This document shows, in pieces, positions 35,700 to 46,358 of a DNA stretch of 64,000 nt; positions within the stretch are counted from its first letter, which is position 1; each line of letters opens with the position of its first letter. Location: contig JAWKLZ010000002.1 of the NCBI GenBank assembly GCA_041392475.1, forward strand, positions 1,062,501 to 1,126,500, given 5' to 3'. Under the pieces are notes generated by a model. That model made no database searches and was not told the DNA's origin. It saw only the letters and a list, made by a program, of their open reading frames with translations. This stretch comes from Chitinophagales bacterium. Lineage in GTDB: Bacteria; Bacteroidota; Bacteroidia; Chitinophagales; UBA2359. Both the position numbers and the translations under genes were made by a program.

Positions 35700-38600
35700 T
35701 TATACCTTTGCAGGTTCTTTTCTAGTATAAGCAGATTTCATCTTCTCATACTCTTCTTTAGATCCAACTATGTTATCTTGGAATTCGATGCTGCCTGTAC
35801 CTGCGGGAATCAAATGTCCTACAATTACATTTTCTTTCAATCCCTCCAAATTATCTTGTCTTGCAGCAATAGAAGCAGCACTCAAGACCTTAGTTGTTTC
35901 TTGGAAAGAAGCAGCAGATATCCAGCTGCTTGTACCCAATGAAGCTCTAGTAATACCTTGTAATACAGGTTTGGCAGTTGCCGCAATTGCATCTCGGTAT
36001 TTCACTAAATCAAGGTCATTTCTTCGCAGATAAGAGTTTTCTTCTCTCAATTGACGCAGGGTAACAATTTGACCTGGTTTCAAACGATTGGATTTACCTG
36101 AGTCAGTCACGAATTTTTTATCAAAAATTCGGTCATTTTCTGCAATGAACTCAAACTTATCTACCGCTGTATTTTCCAAGAATCGAGTATCACCTGGATC
36201 CATGATGTTTACTTTACGCATCATTTGACGCACAATTACTTCAATGTGTTTATCGTTGATTCCCACACCTTGTAATCGGTAAACTTCTTGTACTTCGTTT
36301 ACAATGTATTCCTGTACTGCAAAAGGACCTTTGATATTCAAAATATCAGCAGGAGTAATAGAACCATCCGAAAGTGGTGTACCTGCTCTTACAAAGTCAT
36401 TTTCTTGAACAAGAATATGTTTTGATAACGAAACCATGTATTTCCGCTTCTGACCTTCTCGGGAAGTAATAATTACCTCTCGATTACCACGCTTGATTTT
36501 ACCGAATGTAACTGCTCCGTCAATTTCGGAAACAACAGCAGGATTAGAAGGGTTACGCGCTTCAAACAATTCTGTTACTCTCGGAAGACCTCCCGTAATA
36601 TCCTTCACTTTACTCAGTGTACGTGGTATTTTTACCAAAACCTTGCCTTTGTAAACAGGTTCATCGTTATTTACACTGATGTGTGAGCCTACTGGCAGGT
36701 TGTATGTTTTAACTTCATCACCATGAGCATGTTCTACTTGAATAGAAGGTATTTTTCGTTTATCCTTCGAATCAATAATTACTTTCTCTTTGTGTCCAGT
36801 TTGCTCATCAGCTTCCTCTCGAAAAGTAACCCCTTCGATAATATCTTCGAATATTACTTTACCTGCAAACTCCGATACAATTACCGCATTATAAGGGTCC
36901 CATTCACAAACAAGGTCATCTTTAGCGATTGTCTGTCCATCCTTTACAAAAAGTAATGCCCCATAAGGAATATTGTAATTAATCAATTGTTTGCCTGTTT
37001 CGGGATGTAGTATGCGAATTTCGCCTGTACGTCCCAACACAGTTGTTTTGGTCACTCCTCCTTCACTCACATATTCTACTGTTCGTACTTCGTCAAACTG
37101 TATAATACCACCAAACTTAGCAGCAAGGCGAGATTCGGTAGCGGTTGCTTTTGCAATACCACCAACGTGAAAAGTACGAAGTGTAAGCTGTGTACCAGGT
37201 TCTCCAATGGATTGTGCGGCAATAATTCCTACGGCATCTCCTCTTTGAGCAACTCGATTGTTTGCTAAGTTTCGACCATAACATTTCACACAAACACCTC
37301 TTGCAGTTTCACAAGTTAAAACCGAGCGAATTTCGATAGATTCTATACCCGTTTTTTCTTCGATATATTGAGCAATGTTTTCAGTGATATCTTCACCAGC
37401 TGTTACAATCAATCTTTCAGTAATTGGGTCATAAACATCATTCAATGCTACACGTCCCAAAATACGATCGTATAAAGGTTCTACAATATCTTCGTTGTCT
37501 TTCAATGCAGATATTTCAATTCCTCTCAATGTACCACAATCTTCTTCTGTGATAACAACATCCTGTGCCACATCCACCAAACGACGAGTCAAATATCCTG
37601 CATCTGCCGTTTTCAAAGCTGTATCAGCCAAACCTTTTCTTGCACCGTGTGTAGAGATAAAATATTCAAGTACAGATAATCCTTCCTTGAAATTAGCCAA
37701 AATTGGGTTCTCTACAATTTCTGGTCCTGCCGCACCTGATTTTCGAGGTTTGGCCATTAATCCCCTCAAACCCGCTAGCTGTCGAATCTGCTCTTTGGAC
37801 CCCCTTGCTCCTGAGTGCATCATCATATACACTGCATTAAAACCTTGGTTATCAGAAGCCAGCTCATTCATCAAGCGACCACTTATTTGTGTTGTCAGAC
37901 GTGTCCAAATATCAATTACCTGATTGTATCGTTCATTGTTGGTAATCAATCCCATCTCGTAATTCATCGCAACCTCATCCACTTCAGATTGAGCATTGTC
38001 AACCATTTTGGGCTTGCCAGTTGGATCTATTAAGTCTTTTATTCCGAATGATAGTCCACCTTTGAAAGACCATTGAAATCCCATACTTTTGATATTGTCT
38101 AGGAAATCGGCAGTTCGAGCAATACCAACAATACTCAATACACGATTAATAATCTTTCTTAGTGCTTTCTTGGTAAGCAATTCATCTACATATCCTACTT
38201 CCTCGGGAACTACTTGGTTGAATAAAACTCTTCCTACACTTGTTTCCACAAGTTGGTGTTTCATACTACCATTGCTTTGACGAATAGGTACCTTGACCTT
38301 AATTGCAGCATGTAATTCAACTGCTTGTTCATTGAAAGCAATGATTACTTCTTCTGGTGAATAAAAGGATTTTCCTTGTCCTTTTACAATTCTTTCAGGT
38401 GTAGTTGTACGAATTTTGGAGATGTAGTACAATCCTAATACCATATCTTGTGAAGGCACAGCAATGGTAGTACCACTTTGTGGATTCAAGATATTATGAG
38501 AAGACAACATTAGTAATTGAGCCTCTAAAATAGCGGCATTACTAAGCGGCACGTGTACCGCCATTTGGTCTCCATCAAAGTCAGCATTGAAGGCTGAACA

Positions 38601-39998
38601 CACAAGTGGATGTAATCGAATTGCCTTACCTTCCACTAATTTAGGTTGAAATGCTTGTATAGATAACCTGTGCAAAGTTGGCGCACGGTTAAGCATTACA
38701 GGGTGTCCACGTAAAGTATTTTCTAATATATCCCAAATTGCAGGGTCTTTTTTATCTACTAGCTTTTTAGCAGATTTCACTGTTTTTACAATACCTCTTT
38801 CAATCAGTTTTCGGATTACAAATGGCTTGAACAATTCAGCCGCCATATCTTTAGGCAAGCCACATTCGTGCATCTTCAACTCAGGGCCTACTACAATTAC
38901 AGAACGTCCTGAATAATCAACCCTTTTACCTAAAAGATTTTGACGAAATCGTCCTTGCTTACCTTTCAATACATCACTCAACGATTTAAGCGCACGACCA
39001 CCTTCAGCTTTGACAGCATTTGACTTACGAGAGTTGTCAAAGAGCGAATCTACCGCCTCTTGCAACATTCTTTTCTCATTTCTCAAAATCACTTCCGGTG
39101 CTTTGATTTCAATCAGACGTTTCAAACGATTATTTCTAATGATAACCCGTCGATACAAATCATTCAAGTCAGAACTTGCAAAACGTCCGCCGTCCAAAGG
39201 CACCAATGGACGTAACTCAGGTGGAATAACAGGCAAATACTGAACAATCATCCATTCCGGAGAATTTTGCCTTTGTTCATTTGCATCTCGAAATGCCTCT
39301 ACTACGCTTAATCTTTTGAGTGCCTCTGCTTTTCTTTGTTGAGAAGTTTCATTTGCAGCTTGATGTCTAAGATCATAAGACATTTTATCCAAATCAAGAT
39401 TGGTCAACAAATCTTTAATTGCAGTTGCACCCATTTTGGCCACAAACTTTTCAGGATCGTGATCCTCTAAAAGTTGATTTTCTCTTGGAAGACTTTCTAC
39501 ATAATCTAGGTATTCTTCTTCAGTTAGCAAGTCCATTTTTTCAACTTGTCCTTCTAAAGCCCCTGGATTGATGACTATATATCTTTCATAATAAACAACG
39601 CTTTCCAATTTTTTGGAAGACAAACCTAATAAATAACCAATTTTATTAGGCAATGCCTTGAAATACCATATGTGTACTACAGGGACTACCAGCTTGATAT
39701 GACCCATTCGCTCTCTTCTTACCTTCTTCTCCGTTACTTCTACGCCACATCTATCACACACAATTCCCTTATATCGAATTCGCTTATATTTTCCACAATA
39801 ACATTCGTAATCTTTTACGGGGCCGAAAATTCGTTCGCAAAAGAGACCGTCTCTCTCAGGTTTATAAGTTCGATAATTAATCGTTTCTGGCTTCAACACT
39901 TCACCATACGAGCGTTCGAGTATCGTGTCAGGAGAAGATAAGCAGATGGTAATTGTCGAAAAATTACTTTTAATTTTGTGATCCTTTTTAAAGGGCAT
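35700..39998 (-). CDS. rpoC: DNA-directed RNA polymerase subunit beta'
   Basis: The 1432-residue beta' subunit contains the active-site NADFDGDQM (D473, D475, D477) that holds the catalytic Mg2+, an N-terminal zinc-binding cluster (ECYCGKYKRIRYKGIVCDRCG) and a second zinc site (CETARGVCVKCYG). The bridge-helix and trigger-loop regions (GSKEQIRQLAGLRGLMAKP, GEPGTQLTLRTFHVGG) are intact. Length is normal for Bacteroidota. It follows rpoB by about 52 bp and ends at a terminator. Confidence 0.99.
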   Translation of the reverse strand: MPFKKDHKIKSNFSTITICLSSPDTILERSYGEVLKPETINYRTYKPERDGLFCERIFGPVKDYECYCGKYKRIRYKGIVCDRCGVEVTEKKVRRERMGHIKLVVPVVHIWYFKALPNKIGYLLGLSSKKLESVVYYERYIVINPGALEGQVEKMDLLTEEEYLDYVESLPRENQLLEDHDPEKFVAKMGATAIKDLLTNLDLDKMSYDLRHQAANETSQQRKAEALKRLSVVEAFRDANEQRQNSPEWMIVQYLPVIPPELRPLVPLDGGRFASSDLNDLYRRVIIRNNRLKRLIEIKAPEVILRNEKRMLQEAVDSLFDNSRKSNAVKAEGGRALKSLSDVLKGKQGRFRQNLLGKRVDYSGRSVIVVGPELKMHECGLPKDMAAELFKPFVIRKLIERGIVKTVKSAKKLVDKKDPAIWDILENTLRGHPVMLNRAPTLHRLSIQAFQPKLVEGKAIRLHPLVCSAFNADFDGDQMAVHVPLSNAAILEAQLLMLSSHNILNPQSGTTIAVPSQDMVLGLYYISKIRTTTPERIVKGQGKSFYSPEEVIIAFNEQAVELHAAIKVKVPIRQSNGSMKHQLVETSVGRVLFNQVVPEEVGYVDELLTKKALRKIINRVLSIVGIARTADFLDNIKSMGFQWSFKGGLSFGIKDLIDPTGKPKMVDNAQSEVDEVAMNYEMGLITNNERYNQVIDIWTRLTTQISGRLMNELASDNQGFNAVYMMMHSGARGSKEQIRQLAGLRGLMAKPRKSGAAGPEIVENPILANFKEGLSVLEYFISTHGARKGLADTALKTADAGYLTRRLVDVAQDVVITEEDCGTLRGIEISALKDNEDIVEPLYDRILGRVALNDVYDPITERLIVTAGEDITENIAQYIEEKTGIESIEIRSVLTCETARGVCVKCYGRNLANNRVAQRGDAVGIIAAQSIGEPGTQLTLRTFHVGGIAKATATESRLAAKFGGIIQFDEVRTVEYVSEGGVTKTTVLGRTGEIRILHPETGKQLINYNIPYGALLFVKDGQTIAKDDLVCEWDPYNAVIVSEFAGKVIFEDIIEGVTFREEADEQTGHKEKVIIDSKDKRKIPSIQVEHAHGDEVKTYNLPVGSHISVNNDEPVYKGKVLVKIPRTLSKVKDITGGLPRVTELFEARNPSNPAVVSEIDGAVTFGKIKRGNREVIITSREGQKRKYMVSLSKHILVQENDFVRAGTPLSDGSITPADILNIKGPFAVQEYIVNEVQEVYRLQGVGINDKHIEVIVRQMMRKVNIMDPGDTRFLENTAVDKFEFIAENDRIFDKKFVTDSGKSNRLKPGQIVTLRQLREENSYLRRNDLDLVKYRDAIAATAKPVLQGITRASLGTSSWISAASFQETTKVLSAASIAARQDNLEGLKENVIVGHLIPAGTGSIEFQDNIVGSKEEYEKMKSAYTRKEPAKV

Positions 39999-40050
39999 AT
40001 TGCAAACCTCCGTTTTATATAGTTAATTCAAACTGTTTTCTAAAAAAAAA

Positions 40051-43000
40051 TTATTCAAAGATAAGGTCAAGTGCCAAACCTCTCAATTCGTGTAACAGTA
40101 CATTGAAGGATTCTGGGATACTTGGAGTTGGTAGATTATCTCCTTTTACTATTGCTTCATAAGCCTTCGCTCTACCTACAATATCATCTGATTTAATTGT
40201 AAGTAATTCTTGCAATATATGTGCTGCACCAAATGCTTCCAAAGCCCATACCTCCATTTCTCCAAAACGCTGACCTCCAAATTGTGCTTTACCACCCAAA
40301 GGTTGTTGTGTAATGAGAGAATAAGGACCTATTGAACGAGCGTGCATCTTATCATCCACCATATGTGCTAGTTTGAGCATATAAATTACTCCTACAGTAG
40401 CTTCTTGATGAAAACGATCACCAGTTTCACCATCATAAAGATGTGTCATACCAAATTCTGGTAAGCCTGCTTGTGTGATTTCATCACTAATCGTATCAAC
40501 AGTTGGTCCATCAAAAATTGGACAAGCATATTTTTTACCCAATTTTAGACCTGCCCAGCCTAATACAGTTTCATATATTTGGCCAATATTCATCCTTGAA
40601 GGTACTCCCAATGGATTCAATACAATATCCATCGGTGTTCCATCCTCTAAAAATGGCATATCTTCAAGGCGAACTATTTTAGATACGATCCCCTTATTAC
40701 CATGACGACCTGCCAATTTATCTCCAACCTTCAATTTGCGTTTTTTAGCCAAATAAACTTTAGCCAATTTCAATACACCTGCGGGTAATTCATCTCCTAC
40801 ACTTATGTTGAACTTCTCTCTTCTATAGCGTCCTACTTCTTCACTTACTTTAATGCTGTAGTTGTTCAACAACACCTTGATGTGATTATTAAGCTCTTCA
40901 TCTTCTGTCCACCCCTCTGCCTTCACTTGAGAATAATCTAATCCTTTTAAAACAAGAGGAGTAAACTTTACACCTTCTTTAATGATTATCTCATTGTAAA
41001 CATCTTTTACACCTGCTGAACGATAATTATTTAAGAGTGAGCTTATCTTGTCAAGCAATAAATCCTTCAATTTTGAAAGATGCTCTTTATGCTCTGTATC
41101 TAATTTGGTTATCGCTTCTTTTTCTCTTACTTTACTTTCCTTGGTCTTTTTCGCTCTTGCGAATAAACGTTTGTTAATAACTACTCCTTTTGTAGAAGGC
41201 GGTAGTTTAAGAGAAGCATCTTTTACGTCTCCTGCTTTATCCCCAAATATTGCTCTTAATAATTTTTCTTCAGGCGTTGGATCTGATTCTCCTTTAGGGG
41301 TAATCTTACCAATCAAGATATCCCCTTCCTTCACATTTGCACCGATACGGATAATACCATTTTCATCCAAATCTTTGGTTGCTTCTTCACTCACATTCGG
41401 AATATCATTGGTTAGTTCTTCTTCTCCTAACTTCGTATCCCTTACATCCATATCATACTCTTCAATATGAATAGAAGTGAATAAATCTTCTTTAACAACT
41501 CGCTCAGAAATCACAATTGCATCCTCAAAGTTATATCCTTTCCAAGGCATAAACGCAACCAATAAATTGCGTCCTAATGCCAACTCTCCTTGCTGCGTAG
41601 CATATCCTTCACAAAGAATTTGCCCAGAAACAACCTTGTCACCTTTTCTAACAATCGGTTTGAGATTGATACAAGTACCTTGATTTGTTCTTTTAAACTT
41701 AGTCAAATTGTAAGTGATAGAATCATCAGTAAAACTAATTAACCTATCAGTATCATTTCTATCATATCGGATAACAACCTTATTTGCATCTACATATTCT
41801 ACAATACCATGCCCCTCTGCATTAATTAACATCCTAGAATCTTGAGCTACTTTTGCCTCCAATCCTGTTCCAACAATCGGGGCATCTGTTCGCAACAATG
41901 GCACTGCTTGACGTTGCATATTCGATCCCATCAAAGCACGGTTCGCATCATCGTTTTCCAAAAATGGAATTAGAGACGCAGAAACCCCTACAATTTGATT
42001 AGAAGCTACGTCAATATACTGCAATTGGTCAGGAGGTAGAACTGGGAATTCCCCCTGATGACGAGATTTAATTCTATCTTGGTTAAACTGCCCTTCTTCA
42101 TCAAAACTTGAAGTAGCTTGACCAATAATTTTAGTATCTTCTTCTTCTGCCGATAGATAATCTACATCTTTCCTACCCATTCTTACATTTCCTTCCTCTA
42201 CTCTTCTATATGGAGTCTCTAAAAACCCCATCTTGTTTACCTTAGCATGTACACATAGAGTAGAAATCAGCCCAATATTTGGTCCTTCTGGAGTTTCAAT
42301 TGTACACAATCGTCCATAATGAGAATAGTGAACATCCCTAACTTCAAATCCTGCTCTCTCTCTTGATAAACCACCTGGTCCTAACGCAGAAATACGTCTT
42401 TTATGAGTAATTTCAGACAACGGATTAGTTTGGTCAAGAAATTGAGATAATTGACTTGTACCAAAAAACGAGTTAATAACAGATGACAAAGTACGAGCAT
42501 TTATCAAATCCACAGGTGTAAACACCTCGTTATCTCGAACATTCATACGTTCACGAATCGTACGAGCCATACGTGCCAAACCAACACTAAACTGGCTATA
42601 CAACTGTTCTCCAACTGTTCTTACCCTTCTATTACTTAAATGGTCAATATCATCAATATCCGCTTTTTGGTTGGTTAAGCGAATAAGATATTTAACCATT
42701 TCAATAATGTCCTCCTTAGTCAAAACACGGAGATCATTATTAGCCATATCTATCTTGAGCTTTCTATTGATTTTATATCGCCCTACTTCACCTAAATCAT
42801 AGCGTTTGTCGGAGAAAAAGAGTTTATCAATAATTCCTCTAGCAGTTTCCTCATCTGGGGGATCAGAGCCTCTTAATTGTCGATAAATATGTTGAACCGC
42901 TTCAATTTCAGAGTTTGAAGTGTCCTTGTGCAACGTATTGTAAATAATCGCAAAGTCAGCTGATTTAGCTTCTTTTTGCAATACGATGGATTTCACTTCT

Positions 43001-43869
43001 GTTTCTAAAATATCTTCAATATTGTACTCATCTAAAATAGTATCTCTTTCAAGAATAACTTCATTTCTTTCTATAGAAACTACTTCACCAGTATCTTCAT
43101 CAACAAAATCCTCAATCCAGCTTTTCAACACACGAGCGGCAAGCTTTCGACCTATGTTCGCTTCAAGTACATCTCGGCTTACTTCCACTTGGTCGGCAAG
43201 GTCAAATAACTCTAAAATAGCTTTATCTGTGTCGTACCCTATTGCTCTCAATAAGGTTGTTACTGGAAACTTTTTCTTTCTATCAATATACGCATACATT
43301 ACGTTATTGATATCTGTTGCAAATTCTATCCATGCTCCCTTGAAAGGAATTACACGTGCAGAATACAACCGAGTTCCATTAGGATGCATACTTTGACTGA
43401 AGAATACGCCTGGCGATCGATGCAATTGTGAAACGACTATTCTTTCTGCACCATTTACCACAAAAGTTCCCTTTGGTGTCATGTAAGGGATATTTCCCAA
43501 GAAAACTTCTTGCTCAATTGTTTCAAAATCTACGTGTTCTTCATCATTACATGACAAACGTAACTTTGCCTTCAAAGGAACACTATAGGTTAATCCACGT
43601 TGCATACATTCTTCAATGCTATAACGGGGAGGATCTATATGGTAATCCAAAAATTTTAAATCAAAAATATTACGAGCATCACTAATAGGAAAGTTATCAG
43701 TAAATACCCGATACAGACCTTCGGAATTACGATCACCAGGAGCCGTTTCTAGTTGAAAAAATTCTTGAAAAGACTTTACCTGAATTTCAAGCAAGTCTGG
43801 ATTTTCATGAGTTTGCTTGATTCTACCAAAATTAATGCGCTCTGTATAGGCAGTTATGGCTGAGGTCAT
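40051..43869 (-). CDS. rpoB: DNA-directed RNA polymerase subunit beta
   Basis: The 1272-residue beta subunit has the rifampicin region near 470-520 (SQLSQFLDQTNPLSEITHKR, then RISALGPGGLSRERAGFEVR) with the usual sensitive residues (D, H, S) present, so no target resistance is suggested. The catalytic GRHGNKGIVSKI and the C-terminal QPLGGKAQFGGQRFGEMEVW are intact. It is preceded by a 250-bp leader after rplL with two hairpins, one of which ends in a T-run. Confidence 0.99.
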   Translation of the reverse strand: MTSAITAYTERINFGRIKQTHENPDLLEIQVKSFQEFFQLETAPGDRNSEGLYRVFTDNFPISDARNIFDLKFLDYHIDPPRYSIEECMQRGLTYSVPLKAKLRLSCNDEEHVDFETIEQEVFLGNIPYMTPKGTFVVNGAERIVVSQLHRSPGVFFSQSMHPNGTRLYSARVIPFKGAWIEFATDINNVMYAYIDRKKKFPVTTLLRAIGYDTDKAILELFDLADQVEVSRDVLEANIGRKLAARVLKSWIEDFVDEDTGEVVSIERNEVILERDTILDEYNIEDILETEVKSIVLQKEAKSADFAIIYNTLHKDTSNSEIEAVQHIYRQLRGSDPPDEETARGIIDKLFFSDKRYDLGEVGRYKINRKLKIDMANNDLRVLTKEDIIEMVKYLIRLTNQKADIDDIDHLSNRRVRTVGEQLYSQFSVGLARMARTIRERMNVRDNEVFTPVDLINARTLSSVINSFFGTSQLSQFLDQTNPLSEITHKRRISALGPGGLSRERAGFEVRDVHYSHYGRLCTIETPEGPNIGLISTLCVHAKVNKMGFLETPYRRVEEGNVRMGRKDVDYLSAEEEDTKIIGQATSSFDEEGQFNQDRIKSRHQGEFPVLPPDQLQYIDVASNQIVGVSASLIPFLENDDANRALMGSNMQRQAVPLLRTDAPIVGTGLEAKVAQDSRMLINAEGHGIVEYVDANKVVIRYDRNDTDRLISFTDDSITYNLTKFKRTNQGTCINLKPIVRKGDKVVSGQILCEGYATQQGELALGRNLLVAFMPWKGYNFEDAIVISERVVKEDLFTSIHIEEYDMDVRDTKLGEEELTNDIPNVSEEATKDLDENGIIRIGANVKEGDILIGKITPKGESDPTPEEKLLRAIFGDKAGDVKDASLKLPPSTKGVVINKRLFARAKKTKESKVREKEAITKLDTEHKEHLSKLKDLLLDKISSLLNNYRSAGVKDVYNEIIIKEGVKFTPLVLKGLDYSQVKAEGWTEDEELNNHIKVLLNNYSIKVSEEVGRYRREKFNISVGDELPAGVLKLAKVYLAKKRKLKVGDKLAGRHGNKGIVSKIVRLEDMPFLEDGTPMDIVLNPLGVPSRMNIGQIYETVLGWAGLKLGKKYACPIFDGPTVDTISDEITQAGLPEFGMTHLYDGETGDRFHQEATVGVIYMLKLAHMVDDKMHARSIGPYSLITQQPLGGKAQFGGQRFGEMEVWALEAFGAAHILQELLTIKSDDIVGRAKAYEAIVKGDNLPTPSIPESFNVLLHELRGLALDLIFE

Positions 43870-43915
43870 ATAAAAGGAACTTTACTTATGTTATGTGTTA
43901 ATGTTGATAAAACAC

Positions 43916-43955
43916 AAAAAAGGCATAGGGATTATGCACAATAATCCCAATGCCT
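43916..43955 (-). terminator. Attenuator/terminator between rplL and rpoB
   Basis: 43921-43935 pairs with 43941-43955 (15 bp, one mismatch, 5-nt loop) and on the minus strand is followed by six T. It lies about 47 bp before the rpoB ATG, inside the operon, so it probably reduces but does not abolish transcription into rpoBC. Confidence 0.85.
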
Positions 43956-44044
43956 ATCTAAAGAAAATAGAATGAGAAAAGATATATGTCACTTTATCAA
44001 TAAATTGAAATTTCCTTGTGAGAAAAGTGTGATAATATAACAAA

Positions 44045-44080
44045 TTTGCATGGTTTTTGTTGTGACAAAAACCATGCAAA
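44045..44080 (-). repeat. Perfect 16-bp hairpin after rplL
   Basis: 44045-44060 and 44065-44080 are complementary over 16 bp with a 4-nt loop, about 40 bp downstream of the rplL stop. It lacks a good T-run. A double-stranded RNA of this type is a natural RNase III target or an mRNA 3' stabiliser for rplL. Confidence 0.85.
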
Positions 44081-44119
44081 AATATATCAAGTGATTATTT
44101 AATTAAATTAAATAAAACA

Positions 44120-44497
44120 CTACTTAACTTCTACTTCTGCACCAGCTTCTTCTAACTGTGCCTTTAAATCGGCAGCTTCTTCTTTAGAAACTCCTTCTTT
44201 AAGCGTTTGAGGTGCGCCATCAACTAAATCTTTGGCTTCTTTTAAACCCAATCCAGTTAGTGTTTTAACTAACTTCACCACGTTCAATTTTTTACCTCCA
44301 GCAGATTTAAGTATTACATCAAACTCTGTTTGCTCAGGAGCTGCTTCCCCTTCTCCACCACCACTTGGAGCTGCCATCGCCACTGCTGCTGCGGCAGGCT
44401 CAATACCGTATTCAGTTTTTAGAATACCTGCTAGTTCGTTTACTTCCTTCACAGTTAGGTTCACCAACTGCTCAGCAAATGCTTTTAAATCCGCCAT
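44120..44497 (-). CDS. rplL: 50S ribosomal protein L7/L12
   Basis: The 125-residue stalk protein has an N-terminal dimerisation domain (LKAFAEQLVNLTVKEVNELAG), an alanine/glycine-rich hinge (AAAAVAMAAPSGGGEGEAAPE) and the factor-binding C-terminal domain (KLNVVKLVKTLTGLGLKEAK). It recruits EF-Tu, EF-G and other GTPases. It lies 78 bp after rplJ. Confidence 0.98.
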   Translation of the reverse strand: MADLKAFAEQLVNLTVKEVNELAGILKTEYGIEPAAAAVAMAAPSGGGEGEAAPEQTEFDVILKSAGGKKLNVVKLVKTLTGLGLKEAKDLVDGAPQTLKEGVSKEEAADLKAQLEEAGAEVEVK

Positions 44498-44575
44498 TTT
44501 ATTATATTTTTATGAAATTTCAAAAATTAAGATGATGTGCGTAACAATACAATATATATTAAAAATTGGAAGCTC

Positions 44576-45106
44576 TTATCCTTCTTTCTCTGAAAGTGTT
44601 TCGAGTATGCCCATAAGTTTCTGTCCTCCTGACTGCAATGCACCAATAACATTTTTTGCAGGAGACTGCAAAAGTCCAATAATCTCACCAAGTAACTCAT
44701 CCTTAGATTTAAGTTTTGAAAGTGCATCTAGAGAATCATCTCCCATGAATATTGAACTATCAATATATGCTCCTTTCAAAATAGGACGTTCAGATGTTTT
44801 TCTAAATTCTTGAATAACTTTTGCAGGCAGATTAGAAACATCAGAGAAAAATAAGGCTGTAGGACCCTTCAAAGCATCATACAAACCTTCATATTGTTTT
44901 TCATTATCTCCTACTTGCTCCAATGCTTTTCGAATGAGTGTATTTTTAGCTACCTTCATTTCTATACCTCTCTCAAAACACAACCTTCGGAGATTATTTA
45001 CTTCTTCTACAGATAAAGTTGAAGAATCAGCAACGTAGAAAAATGGTAATTCTTCAAACTTAGCCTTCAACAACTCTATTACTGCTGATTTATTTTTTTT
45101 TGTCAT
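44576..45106 (-). CDS. rplJ: 50S ribosomal protein L10
   Basis: The 176-residue stalk base matches L10: the KSAVIELLKAKFEELPFFYV start, EMKVAKNTLIRKAL (rRNA-binding) and C-terminal helices that carry L12 dimers. It begins 3 bp after the rplA stop, so there is no separate L10 leader of the E. coli type. Confidence 0.97.
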   Translation of the reverse strand: MTKKNKSAVIELLKAKFEELPFFYVADSSTLSVEEVNNLRRLCFERGIEMKVAKNTLIRKALEQVGDNEKQYEGLYDALKGPTALFFSDVSNLPAKVIQEFRKTSERPILKGAYIDSSIFMGDDSLDALSKLKSKDELLGEIIGLLQSPAKNVIGALQSGGQKLMGILETLSEKEG

Positions 45107-45109
45107 GAC

Positions 45110-45805
45110 TTATACACCTTTTATAGATTTTACATCAACTGGAACACCAAGACCCATGGTGCTAGCCATATATATGCTCCTGAAATAAATACCTTTTGCA
45201 GTAGAAGGCTTCATTTTTGACAAAGTTTTGAGAACCTCAGAAGCATTTTCAGCCAATTTTTCTGGACTGAAAGAAACCCTTCCTATAGATGAATGAATGA
45301 TTCCAAACTTATCTACTCTAAAAGATATTTTACCTTTTTTTACTTCTCCTACAGCTTCTCCTACATTCATGGTAATGGTTCCAGTTTTAGGGTTAGGCAT
45401 TAAGCCTCTAGGCCCTAACACTCGTCCTAACTTACCTACTTTCGCCATTACATTAGGAGTAGCAATAACTACATCAAAATCAGTCCACCCACTTTGAATT
45501 TTATCGACATATTCATCTAACCCACAGTAATCTGCACCTGCTTGGTTAGCCTCTTCTTCTTTATCAGGAGAACACAATACTATAACTGTTTTGGATTTAC
45601 CCGTTCCGTGAGGTAATGTTACTGTTCCTCTTAAAGCTTGATCTGGTTTCCGAGGATCTATTCCCAAACGAACATGAAGATCAATAGAAGAGTCAAATTT
45701 TGTAGTAGATACCTCTCTTACTAAGCTAGCCGCCTCTTGAATAGTATATAACTTATCATTTTCCAGCTTATCAAGAATCTGCTTTCTTTTTTTTGTGAGT
45801 TTCAC
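45110..45805 (-). CDS. rplA: 50S ribosomal protein L1
   Basis: The 231-residue protein has the L1 signatures GTVTLPHGTGKSKTVIV, GRVLGPRGLMPNPKTGT and GVPVDVKSIKGV. It binds 23S rRNA of the L1 stalk and in other bacteria represses its own rplK-rplA mRNA. It is separated from rplK by 106 bp, the only sizeable gap between the four ribosomal genes, where an L1-type site might be sought. Confidence 0.98.
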   Translation of the reverse strand: MKLTKKRKQILDKLENDKLYTIQEAASLVREVSTTKFDSSIDLHVRLGIDPRKPDQALRGTVTLPHGTGKSKTVIVLCSPDKEEEANQAGADYCGLDEYVDKIQSGWTDFDVVIATPNVMAKVGKLGRVLGPRGLMPNPKTGTITMNVGEAVGEVKKGKISFRVDKFGIIHSSIGRVSFSPEKLAENASEVLKTLSKMKPSTAKGIYFRSIYMASTMGLGVPVDVKSIKGV

Positions 45806-45911
45806 GTCTAACTTTGATTATATAAATAATTATTAATTGTCTTTTTTAACCATTTTGACATACAATAAATGCATTGTCTTACTGGTTTTAATTCCTTAGG
45901 TTATTGTCTAA

Positions 45912-46355
45912 TTAAGCTTCCCAAGGAGGAGTACCTTCGATTGTAATTCCCATACTCCTAGCTGTTCCTGCTACCATTTTCATAGCAGATTCAACTTTAA
46001 AAGCATTCAAATCAGGCATCTTAGTTTCTGCAATTTGCTTTACTTGATCCCAACTAACCTTACCGACCTTGTTTCTATTAGATTGAGCAGATCCGCTCTT
46101 TAGTCCTGCCGCCTCCAATAATAATATTGGAGCAGGTGGAGTCTTTACAATAAAATCAAAGGATTTATCTTTATAAACACTAATCACCACAGGCACAATC
46201 TGTCCCATCAAATCTTTTGTTCTAGCATTGAATGCTTTACAGAACATCATGATGTTAACCCCCTTAGAACCAAGTGCTGGTCCTACTGGAGGTGCGGGGT
46301 TAGCTTGTCCTCCTTTTATTTGTAATTTTATGAAAGTCTCTACTTGCTTTGCCAT
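45912..46355 (-). CDS. rplK: 50S ribosomal protein L11
   Basis: The 147-residue protein matches L11: FIKLQIKGGQANPAPPVGPA, LGSKGVNIMMFCKAFNARTK, and the C-terminal rRNA-binding KVESAMKMVAGTARSMGI. It binds the GTPase centre and, in other bacteria, is needed for RelA activation. It starts 3 bp after the nusG stop. Confidence 0.98.
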   Translation of the reverse strand: MAKQVETFIKLQIKGGQANPAPPVGPALGSKGVNIMMFCKAFNARTKDLMGQIVPVVISVYKDKSFDFIVKTPPAPILLLEAAGLKSGSAQSNRNKVGKVSWDQVKQIAETKMPDLNAFKVESAMKMVAGTARSMGITIEGTPPWEA

Positions 46356-46358
46356 TAT

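Noticed and set aside
35700..43869. Many long frames opposite to rpoB and rpoC
   Set aside because: They are shadows on the antisense strand of two unquestionable genes, without start signals or recognisable domains.
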